The translations under genes were made by a program, and so were the position numbers. From Sceloporus undulatus (taxonomy: Eukaryota > Chordata > Lepidosauria > Squamata > Phrynosomatidae), in assembly GCF_019175285.1 (NCBI RefSeq), contig NC_056527.1:120987273-121051272 (forward strand): a stretch of DNA of 64,000 bases, read 5' to 3'. Below the pieces are notes generated by a model. It saw nothing but the letters and a program-made list of their open reading frames with translations. It had not been told where the DNA came from and ran no database searches. Positions 34,674-46,600 of the stretch are shown in pieces; positions within the stretch are counted from its first letter, which is position 1; every line of letters begins with the position of its first letter.

Positions 34674-37600
34674 TCAGGTTTCTTGGTTCTCTGGCTGCCC
34701 TTCATTTTCCTTTCTCTTCTCTGGAGACGTATACAGAAAGTTGCAACAGATAAACAGAGGGAAAGTCAGCAGCCGGCTGTCCAGATTCATCACTACTTGT
34801 TCCTGGAAATTCAACAGACAGTCATCTTTTATGGATGAGAAGCCATCGATCTAAAAGCAACATATTTTGGCCAACACTGTGCAGTTGCACAGAAGCTACT
34901 TAGCCAACATTCATCAGAATTTTAATATCCAACTTCTAGTATTTGTGGCAGGTGAATTTTTTAAAATATCAGCTGCTGCTCCTTTGAATGCCATCTACCT
35001 TGCATTGCAAACATACTTTTCACGTGGTCACAGAAACATCTCTTTAGCTCAACCTCAATATCAGTGGGTACTATGGAGGTTACAGGAGTTAACAAACCCC
35101 TCAAAATACGCAAATACTATGCCACAGTAATAATTTTGTGATAGTGATTGCTGGACTTCAATCCCTTGCCTTGCTTTCATTCCTGCTGCTACCTACAAAT
35201 TAAACCAGATTTTCAAAGGGAAAACAATCATTCTTTTCATTTGATGACATCTAGAGGGAACCAAAGGAAGTTCATACCTGATCTTTTTCGAGGGTTAATA
35301 TCTGATATCCCACAGTTCTACTGCCAATAAGCTTTCCACTGCTATCAAAAGAAGCCAGACGCAACCTAAAGACAGATAAGAAGTTAAATTTCACAGGGTT
35401 TTCCTCCCCTTGGGGCAAAGAGATGGAAAACAAATCAGAAAAGAGGGAACATCTACGACAGTCCTCATTTCTCTTGCCAGAACCTGTACAGGCTCTTTCT
35501 GCAGTTTGGAAGATGAGAAGGAAAAATGAAGCGTAACAGAATCTGTCAAGCTGCTAGCAAATCCCTGCTTCCCCTTCAACAGGACTTGAGGGGATATCAT
35601 GGCGGTTATTAGTGCTTGTGGGACGTTTACAGCAGTTTGGGGAGGAGGGCAAGAGAAATCTTCCTTGCACTTTCTCCAGTCTAAGGTTCTTCAGTCTGAC
35701 AAGCAGTTAACAGGATTCAGCCTTTGCTTCCACAACACTCATTATGGTCAATCCTGGCTCAGGGAGAAGAGGAAAAGAGATTCTGAGAAACATCGCTACA
35801 CAACCCACTACTGCCAGAATATTCTTCAGTGGCACAAGGGAAGCATGACCTACTCAGCCCACAGTGCATGGGGGGGGGGACAACAAACTGATGCTATTTG
35901 AAGACAGACTCTCCTGCCCTCCAAAACCTTCTAATAAGGTTCCTTTAACAGGAGACCCCTATGATTACAAAGACAGAAGCACCAGATGGCACAAGTCCTT
36001 CACAATGAGGCAACATAGCACAGTATGACCAAGGAAAAGAGCATGTGTGTTGGAGAAGGTATATACGCAGATGCACCAACCTGAAAGCAATGTTCCTCCT
36101 GGGCTGCAGACTGACAGAGCCACTGCAAGGCTGGTTCAGGGTGTTGCGCTTGAAGATGATGTAGCGGTTGGTGTATGTGACCAGCAGATCAAAGCCAAAG
36201 TTGAAGCCTGTCCACCGCCAGCAGTACTTGAGCATACAAAGAAGTTTGTTACTTCAACACTCCAAATGAACACCTTTATTCTGAATGGCCACTGACCTAT
36301 TTTGACTCTTCAAGTATCAATGTCAGCACAGGAAATCTACAATTTCCTGAAAACTTCAATTTAATTTTATTGCTTAAAAAATAAGTCTCCTGATTATCAT
36401 CAACATGATAATTCAGGCAGGTCCAGCTCCATCAGGGCCAGCCTGGAAGAGCCCTCCCTCCAATCCATCTGCCTTGGTCCAGGCCTCAGAGGGAGAGAAG
36501 AACCACTGGACCTCATCCCCTTTCCCTCCATCATTCCCTTCTCCTTTTGTTTCGTGTCTTTTAGATTGTAAGCCTGAGGGCAGGGAACTGTCTGATTAAA
36601 ATATTAATTGTAAGCCGCCTTGAGAGCCATTAGGGCTGAAGGGCGGGATATCAATACCTAAATAAATAAATAAATAAATACCTAAATAAATAAAATAAAT
36701 AAAAAGCAGCAGTACCACCACAATATATACTGTATTTGAGACAGCTGAGAAAGAATGTTTGCAGTACACTGATCCATGTATGAAAAAATGCAACTTGTGT
36801 TAAAGTTCATTTTTAAGCCAACAGCTCATGCAAACAGCTAATGAATTACATATGTTAAAAGTATATGGAAAAATATCAGTGCTTACGTCACCATCCTTCG
36901 CAAGTTTTCTGCCGCACCGCATACTGTTTCCTTCAAGCTCCTCCTTACTAATTTCTTGAGGCCTTGAACATACAAAAGAGCCTTCTATAAAATGGTGTTT
37001 TGCCCAAAGGGCAAGAAAAGCAGCCTGTCAGACTGGATGCACAGACAACTGAGAAACTGCAAGTAGGATGGTGACATTCCGACCACCATCTTGAGGGGGA
37101 GAGAGGCCTGGCCTGGAAGACAAAGAGCCCTCCTCCAACCACCATCTTGAGGGGGAGAGAGGCCTGGCCTGAAGACAAAGAGCCCTCCTCCAACCACCAT
37201 CTTGAGGGGAAGAGAGGCCTGGCCTGGAAGACAAAGAGCCCTCCTCCAACCACCATCTTGAGGGGGAGAGAGGCCTTGCAATTTTTTGTATTGTTTTGCA
37301 ATTTTACTGTACACCGCTATGATCATTGCGGAATAGCGGTCTATAAATAAAAAATATTATTATTATTATTATTTCAATAGTTATACCTTCTGCTTGCTGG
37401 TTACACCAAAGCTCCTGACTTAGCCTCCTTTCTGGAGTCTGCTTGTTAAACATGCTGCTTATTCAGGAATCAGAAGGACATTACTAAGCACAAGCTGGTT
37501 AATCAAAACACCTTCTAGATCCCTGCCTACAACTATTGCAAAACGGTTGCCTTTGTAAAAGGTTGCTGAATTTAAAAGGACTTATCTAGCCATATCTACT

Positions 37601-40600
37601 TTCTCTTTTACTGCAAGATATGCATTCCAAGATGGCTGTACCAACAATGGGTGCCCACAAGAAAATTATAGGGAAAGGGGTAGATTATACATACCCGATA
37701 TCATTGTCTTGCTCTGCTCTAAGCATGGCAAACCACTGCTGTTTGTAAACAGAAGACAGCCATTCTAAAATGTAAAGAGGCCAAAGGGAATCTTTTAAGG
37801 ATGGGGGACAACAGTCTAAGCAGCACGTAAAACGTTTTAACTTCAAGCATATACACATTACTCATTAGTAACTAATTCACAACCTGTCCAAACCTAATGC
37901 TGCCACCCTTTTCAGTCTTAAACCACTTAGCTGTGTCAAGGTGAAAGACCACTGTTTGAAAGACCTCAGTGAAAGAAAACAGACACACTAACACATGCTC
38001 CAGTCATAGAAAACTCTCTCTCTTAAATGGAGAGATAGAGAGAAGGTGGTTTTTGCACTTGGAGACAAGGGTATGTGGTGAGTGAGTGTAGTGCTGTGTT
38101 AGAGATGTTAACACTAAACAATTATTCTGAGAAACAAAAGAAATCTAAATGAAAGGATGAGAACAAGGTGAACTGACAAGTGCTCAGATTAAGTCTAAGA
38201 GCTAAGGAAGAAGATAATTACCCTATTTAGGATTTCAGGATGATTCTAACAATGATAAAAAGGATAGGCAAATCCAAGATTTACAGATACTATTTCATGA
38301 TAAGATAAACAGAACCTATCTAGAAGCTGCAATCTGGTTACTTTCATGATTGCCTGCACTTTTGGGGTGAACTAAATTCCCAAAGCTAGTGAGTAAAAGT
38401 GTACCATTGTACTAAATGAGAAGAGTATCCAGGTTGCAGACTATTAAACTGGTCTTGAATGGGTGGGATAGCTCCCTCAGTTAGAGATTCAGTTTGGATT
38501 TCATGTAGTCAAACTGCAGCCAGGGGATCGGGGGGAAGGTGAGGTGTGTCCATTCTTACCTGTGGGTATCAGGTTATCTCTCTCAACAATTCTTGCTGAT
38601 GCCAAATCGCTGATTATGTACTGTAGCCTCAGATGTCTGAAGACGGTCAAAAAGGCACTACCTTGTTCAGATTCCAAGAATGAAATCCCATCATCAAAAT
38701 CTGCAATATCACCATGAACCATGATGAGTGCAAACACATTTTGCTAATAGATATATTAGACACATTACATAGATCATTTTGATTGCTCAGTAAGATCTGG
38801 ATGTCTATAGACAAAATCTGTTTGATTTAAGAAGAAGAAAACCAACCTGCATCTAGTATATTTTTAACATAATTAGGTCCTCCTCAAAGATTATTTAGTC
38901 AGAAGCAGAAACAAAATTATATGGTATGAACACTTCTTAATATATGTGGAAGTGCCTATTAATGAAGCATGCAAAGAACATTCTGTGAAGTACACAGAGA
39001 ACATTAGATTTTCAGAAAGCAAAGTAACTCAGAATACCTTTCCGGCGTTTGGAAAACCAGGCATCTGCTTCACTTAGGAGTTGTTTTAGTGATCCATTCC
39101 AAGAAGGCACCAGCTGAAGGAACATCCACTAGTTTAAAACAAGACCACTGTAAGCTTAACTTATTCACTGGAGAAACCGAGTCCTACTGCAAACACATAC
39201 ATTCAGTTTTTACCAGAAATTACAATACTGAAGAGGTTTTTTGTCTCTACAGTCAGACCTTCTTATACATGGATTTTTTATACACAGATTCAAGCATACA
39301 TGGTTTGAAAATGTTCAAAAAAAAAAGAGAGTAAAATTTCAAATATCAAACCTTGATTTTCCATTTTTAGAAGGGACACCATTTTGCTGTCATTATATTT
39401 AATGGGACTTGAGCATACACGGATTTTGTTATACACGGGGGATCTTGAAACCAAACCCCAGCGTATAACAAGGGTCCACTGTATTGACAAACGTTTGAGG
39501 AGACTGTCATCACAGCAATTGACAGCTAATTTGGATTTGATATCCACCAATCCCTGGAGAAACCAGTTTGGGGCCTTTGGGTTAATACCTTCTTGAGTGC
39601 AGTGTAGATGTCCATCTCCACTTGCATGACAAACAAGTTAGAAGAACTGATCAGCTGCTTCATGAGGCTTATGCTGGAACAAAACAAAATGGCATGAGAG
39701 CTGATTCATATGAAGTTGGAGTCTGTTATAGTAAACATTATTCTCTTAGGGCTTGATCTAGATTGACTCATGTTTAATGCAGCCTCTTGGGAATTAATTT
39801 GGCAGGTTAGTCATGACTAACTATTTTATTTTATTTAAACAAAATTAAAATATGACAAGAGACAACAGTCATCTAAAGAGAGAGAGGAAATACAATGTCC
39901 TGAATACAATAGACAAGCTAACATTCTTGTGGCTGTTTTCAAAATCACATAAAACGGCAGTCTCCAAAAAGATAAATTATCCTTCCCCAAACTGAGATGG
40001 GTGCCTAGAGGGGGATGTGTCTGTCTACTTTTCTTTTTCCAAGTTGTGTAAGTGAATACTCACAATGAACTTAAGCTCCAATGATGACCAAAGATCTGCT
40101 CTAAAGAATTTAGAGTTACTCCAAGAGAAGTGAAATTTCAGTACCTGAGTTCTTTGAGGAGTTCTACGCTTTGGTGTGTCATCAGGTTGTTCAAAAGCCA
40201 TTCCAGACACCTAGATTTAAAATAAATTAAACTTTCCATAGGACACAAAATAACACTTTAAGGATATAATCATTGAGCAATTTCAACCTCTGGCATAAGA
40301 GGTCCAAGCCACCTTAAGGGGTGCTCTTCTATTTCTAATTACCAAATGTCATCCCAAAACCCACTCAGGCTACTCCAGTACCCGCTATCCCATCATGGCA
40401 TCCCACATTATAATCATTAGACGATTCTCTGTGTCTCTCATGCCATCCTTCCACCATTCCCACCACAGGCAAGAATCCCAACTCAGAGATCTTTTAAAGA
40501 GCTTTCAGTTCTCCAGCTTTACTGCCCTAAAATCAAAGCTTTTCCTTCTACAGTCACATGGATATCCTGCACGCAATAGTTTTAAAAGTGATACAGACAT

Positions 40601-43600
40601 GGAGGAATATTATGCCTATTAAAGAATCACATCAAATGCTCCTCAAGCGATTTTAGAAATGCCTTCTCTTTACATATAGCTTGCTGCTATGCGAATGCTA
40701 CATATGGAGACTTACTTTTTCTTCAAAGAATCTAATCCATATGTTCCTGCAGAATTGTAGTAACTGCACACAGTTTTTGCATTAATGGTTTCCTTCATAG
40801 TCTCACCACACTGCTGTATTAAGCCATCCTGTAAAAATGCGCAGGGATGCAGAATGAATGGGAAATGCCAAAACTAAATGCTACATGCAAATTGCTTTCC
40901 AAAAGCTGGCTGCAAGAACCTGAACCATTTGTTGCTTAAGGATAGTGTCTGCTTGCCTGGAAGTGATTATAGATGCCTCCAGTCTGCAGATGACATCTGG
41001 CACAGTTATATACATTGTTTCTACTAGAGAGTAGGTAAGATATGAAGGGGGGCAGATATAAGATATAAGAGGTTACAAGGATGGTCTGCCTGGCAGCAAT
41101 CAAAGCACCAAGAAGAGACTTTTTAAAGCTATCCCAAGATTCCACAGCACTCAGCTGTGACAGTTCAAGTGGTGTCGAAGTGGACTATTTCTGCAGTGTG
41201 GATGCAGCCGTAGTTGTCCTCATGTACCTCAAGTGTCTGGGAGTTTCTATCCACAAAGCATGTGCTTGAACACAGACAGGACTGGAGAAGATGTGGAATG
41301 TCATGTGGCATGTATAAAAAGCTCAACATTACAACATGAAACAGGACTGAACCTTTTAAGGCGGCCCTGTGGTTTACAACTTTCATGGGCTTGTGCAGAA
41401 GAAGAGCTGCTGCATCCACTTACCAACTGGAGCATGCTGGCTGCAGCCAGAAGAGCAATGACTCGGCTTGGATTGATTAAAACATCATCCCGATAAAGTG
41501 ACCCAAAGGCGATCTGTAAAGCTAAAAAGGAAGCCCATCATGGCAATCAAAACCAATGTTCATACAGAGGCCGCATGCTTTCACAGAACAAGAGTAATCC
41601 TCGCTTACCTTCAATGTCAATATTCTGATCAGGGATTTCCAGTTCGATTGCATCCATTCCCGATTCCCTCCATGAACCACTGAACATACTTGAGAAGTAG
41701 CCAGACTGCGGAAAGAAAGACGGCATTTCATTCAAGGTTTTAAAAAAATGTACAAAAGCAATTACACTGTACAACATTTGCTAACAAAGTACAAAACAAC
41801 CCTGCCATATTTTTATGTTGTGAAGCACTATGGTAAGAAATCTATGACCATAACGCTGCTGATAAGGATGGATTTTGCTCAGGAATTGCTTACTTATCCG
41901 CGGATATGAAAACATTTAGCTTGCCAATACAAAAGGCCCACTGCATTCAGAGCAAAACCCTGAGCTCAGAGTTCTCTAATTCTGTCTGTTTGCCTTTTGC
42001 ACCAGGCTCTGGTTGGTAGAGACCAGGCTTCTACCAAGAAACCAAGCCAGATATTGCAGTCCTGAAGTCTCTGAAGATGCCATCCACAGATGCTGGTGAA
42101 ACGTTAGGAAGAAACTCTGCTAGAACATGGGCACAGAGCGCAAAAAACCCACAACAAAACCATGAAAGCCTCCGACTTCACAGTCCTGAGGTCTGCCCTG
42201 CTGGGAAAGTGTGTGTGTCTGTGGGAGAGAGAAAAGCTGCGCTCCTACCTGGCACAGGTATATCTTGTGCAAGTTCCACTCTTCTCCCAGGGCACAAATC
42301 TTGACGTCGCTGTTTTCTCCGTTCAGAAACAGAGTCTGATAGATATACTTGGAAGTGCTTTTGAGTTTTTTCCTGTGGGAAGAAAAAGAAATGAGAGCTC
42401 AACAAAACTGAAAGGTCTGTGCTCTTCTCCCGCTCTTGGAGACGGCCCAGCACTGGGGAAGACTGGCTCATAGGGAATCATTGGGGAAGACTGGCCCATA
42501 GGGAATCATTGGGGAAGACTGGCCCATAGGGAATCAATGGGGAAGACTGGCCCATAGGGAATCATTGGGGAAGACTGGCCCATAGGGAATCATTGGGGAA
42601 GACTGGCCCATAGGGAATCATTGGGGAAGACTGGCCCATAGGGAATCATTGGGGACTGCTTTCTCCTAGGGAATCATTGGGGAGACTGGCTCATGGGAAT
42701 TTCATGGGGAAGACTTTCGTCATATGGAATACTGGGGAATGCTTTCTCCTAGGGCCTCATTGGGGGCCGACTGGCCCCTAGGAATCATTGGGGATGCTTT
42801 CTATCGGGAATCCTTGGGAAGACTGGCTCATAGGGAATCATTGGGGACTGCTTCTCATAGGGAATCATGGGGCGCCTGGCATCGGGCCTCATTGGGACCT
42901 GCTTTCTCACGGGACTCATTGCGGGCAGGATGGCCCCTCGGTGCATCCTTGGGGCATGCTTTCTCCTCGGACTTTTCATTGGGGCACCGACGTCCCATAG
43001 GGCATCATTGGGGACTGCTTTCTCATCGGGCCTCCTTGGGGCCGCCTGGCTCATGGGCCTCCTGGTGGCCTGCTTTCTCCTCGGGCCTCCTTTGGGGACG
43101 CCTGGCCCTCGGGGCATCCTTGGGGCATGCTTTCTCATCGGTCCTCCTTGGGGGACGCTGGCTCCTCGGGGCATCCTTGGGGCCGCCGGCTCCTCGGGCT
43201 CCTTGGGCCTGCTTTCTCCTCGGGCTCCTTGGGGCCGCCTGCCCCTCGGCCCTCTTGGGGACTGCTTTCTCCTCGGGGGGGGGGGGGGGGGGGACATCTT
43301 GGGGCCGCCTGGCTCCTCTGGCCAGTCCTTGGGGCCTGCTTTCTATCGGGCCTCCTGGGGCTCCTGGCCCTCTGGACTCATTGGGGCCTGCTTTTCATGG
43401 GCCTCCTTGGGGCCGCTGGCCTCTGGCCTCACAGGGGGCCTGCTTTTACATCGCCTCTTGGGGCCGCCCGCGTTCCCTCTCGTCCGGGCCTCCTCCTCTT
43501 CGTGGCCCGCGGTTGGGCTTTGGGCCTTTTTCCCCCGGTGGTTTGTTTTTCCCTCTGTTTTTCTTGCCTTGTTTGTCTTTTCCCTTCTGTTGTGCGCCGC

Positions 43601-46600
43601 CTCTCGGCGCCGGGCGGCCTTCTCCATCCCCCCCCTCAACCACTCTTCCCTTTCTTCTTCGGCTGGCTCCTCAGCCCGCCACACCCCCTTGGGGCCTGCT
43701 TTTCTCCCTCGGGCGCCTCCCTTCGGGGCCGCTCACCACCGCCACACAGTCCGAGCCGACCTACCCGAACTGCGGCGCACCCACCCTGCTTTCTCATCGG
43801 GCCTCCCCTTGTGGCCGCCACCCCACCACACACGGCCCCCACTCGTGCACTCCCCCATGCGCCGGCAAACTGCTTTCTCTCGCGGCCCTCACCTCTGGTC
43901 CAGCCCTGGCTCCTCGGGCCTTCTTGGGCTCTTCTCCTAGCGGCCTCCTTGGGCCGCTGGCCCTCGGGCACACACCCTCCTTCCGGGATCGCTTCTCCTA
44001 GGGCCAAACCATCTGGGGATCACGCACTGGCCCCCGGGCTCCTCTGTCGGCCCTGCTTTCTCCTGGGCCTCTTGGGGACGCCTGGGTCCTCGGGCCTCCT
44101 TGGGGCGGATTTCTCCTCGGGCCTCCTTGGGCCCCGCCGCTGGCCCCTCGCGCAGCCTCCTTGGGCGCCGCCTTTCTCCTCGGGCCTCTCTTGGGGCCAC
44201 CATCGCACCGCGCCCTATCGGCCACTGGGGCCAACACGACTCTCCTCGGCCACACCCATCCCGCCGGACCACCGCACCCCCTGGCCCCCCCCCCACTACC
44301 CGCCGGCCACCCCCACCCCCCTAGCCGGCCCCCCCCCCCCCCCCCACGCCCCCGTAGTACCCCACAACCCAGAGCAACACAAGCGACACGAGAGGACCCA
44401 CCGGGCAAATACCACAGAGAGCCACCAAAAAATTTCCATAAGGGAACTACCTTGGGGCCGCCAACGTACACAACATAACAGTTGCGGCAACTCCCCCTCC
44501 TCTTTCGTTGCCCCCACGAGGTGAGGCTTGGGTTTTCCAGCCTTGTTTGTTTTAAACTCGTTTTTACTTGCCTTGTTTGTCCTTTTCCTTCGTTGTGCGA
44601 CACGCCCCTGCTCGCAGCGGAGGGCGGACCCCCTCCCCACACTCAACTCAACCTTTTCTTCTTCTTGAACACACGCCCTGGCTCCTCGGGCCCCATCACT
44701 TGGGGCCCCTGCTTTCTCCTCGGACCTCATTGCGCACGCGCCGACCTCGGCCCCTCGGGCACCATATCCCTCTCACGAGCGATCGCACCATCCATACCAC
44801 CCCACACAACTCCGCCCCGGCCATCCCGTCAGACCCTCGCCCGCCCACCACGCAACACACGACCTCCACACAACCACGTCCAGCAGCACACCCGACCCTT
44901 AAGCAAGGCCGCCCAAAAGTTTCTCAAGAACGGCAGACACCAATCTAACCCCCTTGGGGCCGCCAACGGCTCATCCCGGACAAATAGCACCCAACAACGC
45001 CACCTCAAGGCAGCAACCAACACACCCAACCACACCCACCCCCACACACCCACTCCGGCCTCCTTGGCGCGCCGCCTGGCCACCACATACCTCGGGCCAC
45101 CCCCACCCAGGCACACCCAACAACGCACAAGCGCCGACCCCACACAGCCACTTTTCTCTCACCAACACACCCACCACCCAAAGCACCGAAACAACCACAC
45201 CAACCACCACGACCGAACAAAAACCCGCCCACGCAGCCACCACAACACGCCGCCGCCACCCCTCCTTGGCGGCCCGACCTATACTTTACTCCAACCACCC
45301 GCCAACAGCCAGACACACACAAACCAGGACACACAGCACCCCAGACACCACCACGCGCACCCACAACCCACCGCAGCCCACGCCCCCCTCCTTGGGGACC
45401 CACAACAAGCCCAAACATCCACACAACTCCACACACGAGACACACCACCCAACCCTATCCCTTGGGAGCAAGAACCTGGCCCCTCGGGCTCATTGGGGAA
45501 TGCTTTCTCATAGGCGACAATCCATTGGGAAGATGGCCCATCGGGAATCCTTGGGGACCACCCCCCTGCTTTCATAATCCGCCCCGCAGCACCCACACAC
45601 ACCCGCGCACACCCCCGACAACACCGGACAGCCAACACTGCCCAGCCACCTAGGGAAACCATTGGGGCCAATGCTTCTCAAGGGACCTCATTGGGGAAGC
45701 CTGCTCCTAGGGAATCTTGGGGCAATGCTTTCTCACACTCGGAATCCTTTGGGAAGACTGCCCCTAGGACTCATTGGGGACATGCTTTCTCTATGGGCAA
45801 TCTTGGGCAGATGGGCCCTCGGGACTCATTGGGGGAATGCTTTACTCCAGAAGGCGCTCCTGGGGCCGACTGGCCCCTAGGGCACTCCTTGAGCAGCCCA
45901 CCCACGCACCTCGTTTCTCATACGGTGGCGACCCCCCAATGCTCCACCAAAACCGGCGGCGCAGCCCCACCACCAGCAACCGAGACCAAAGCGAACAGGC
46001 GCACAGACTCCAAATCCTGTGGAAGCCAACGCAGAACCAATACATACAACAGACAGCCACCAATCACAGCCGAGACGACAGAGGGCACGGCACACTGGCG
46101 CCAACACCGCCCCCAATCGTGAATCCACTTCGGCGCACAAAAACAAGACAAGCACCCACAACAATCACCCAAGACAGACAAACAGACACCCATGGGACAC
46201 AACCAAAAACAACTGCGCACCCACCACCACACGCCCGAACATCATTAGATCGACACCAGCACAATGCCCACACAGCAGACCCACATACCCCCCCCACTTG
46301 CGAAGACAAGGCACATCAATAGGGCATCATTGGGGCCTGCTTTTCCCCCTAGCGGCACTCCTTGGGCGGCATCGGCCCCTCGGGCATCATGGGCATTCTT
46401 TCCATACCCAATAACGCACGCCAAACACTATACAACCAACCCAGCAACGCCACACCCCCCCCGCAAACGACACCAAAAGCCGCACCCAACCCTAGGGCAC
46501 CTCACAACCCTTAGCGCCCCCCACCCACACCCGAGACCACACACCCACACCCGACCTCCCGCACCGCCACCAACTGAGGCAATCATTGGGGGCCGTGGCT

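Noticed and set aside
43560-43640. Leftover sequencing adapter in the T/C-rich blocks
   Set aside because: Short likenesses to long-read adapter text (TTGTGCGCCGC) are too weak by eye to claim.
42724-45577. Several plus-strand open frames of 340-465 codons
   Set aside because: They run through the altered satellite, where loss of A and T removes stop codons. The peptides are periodic (Gly/Leu/Ala/Pro-rich) with no family likeness.
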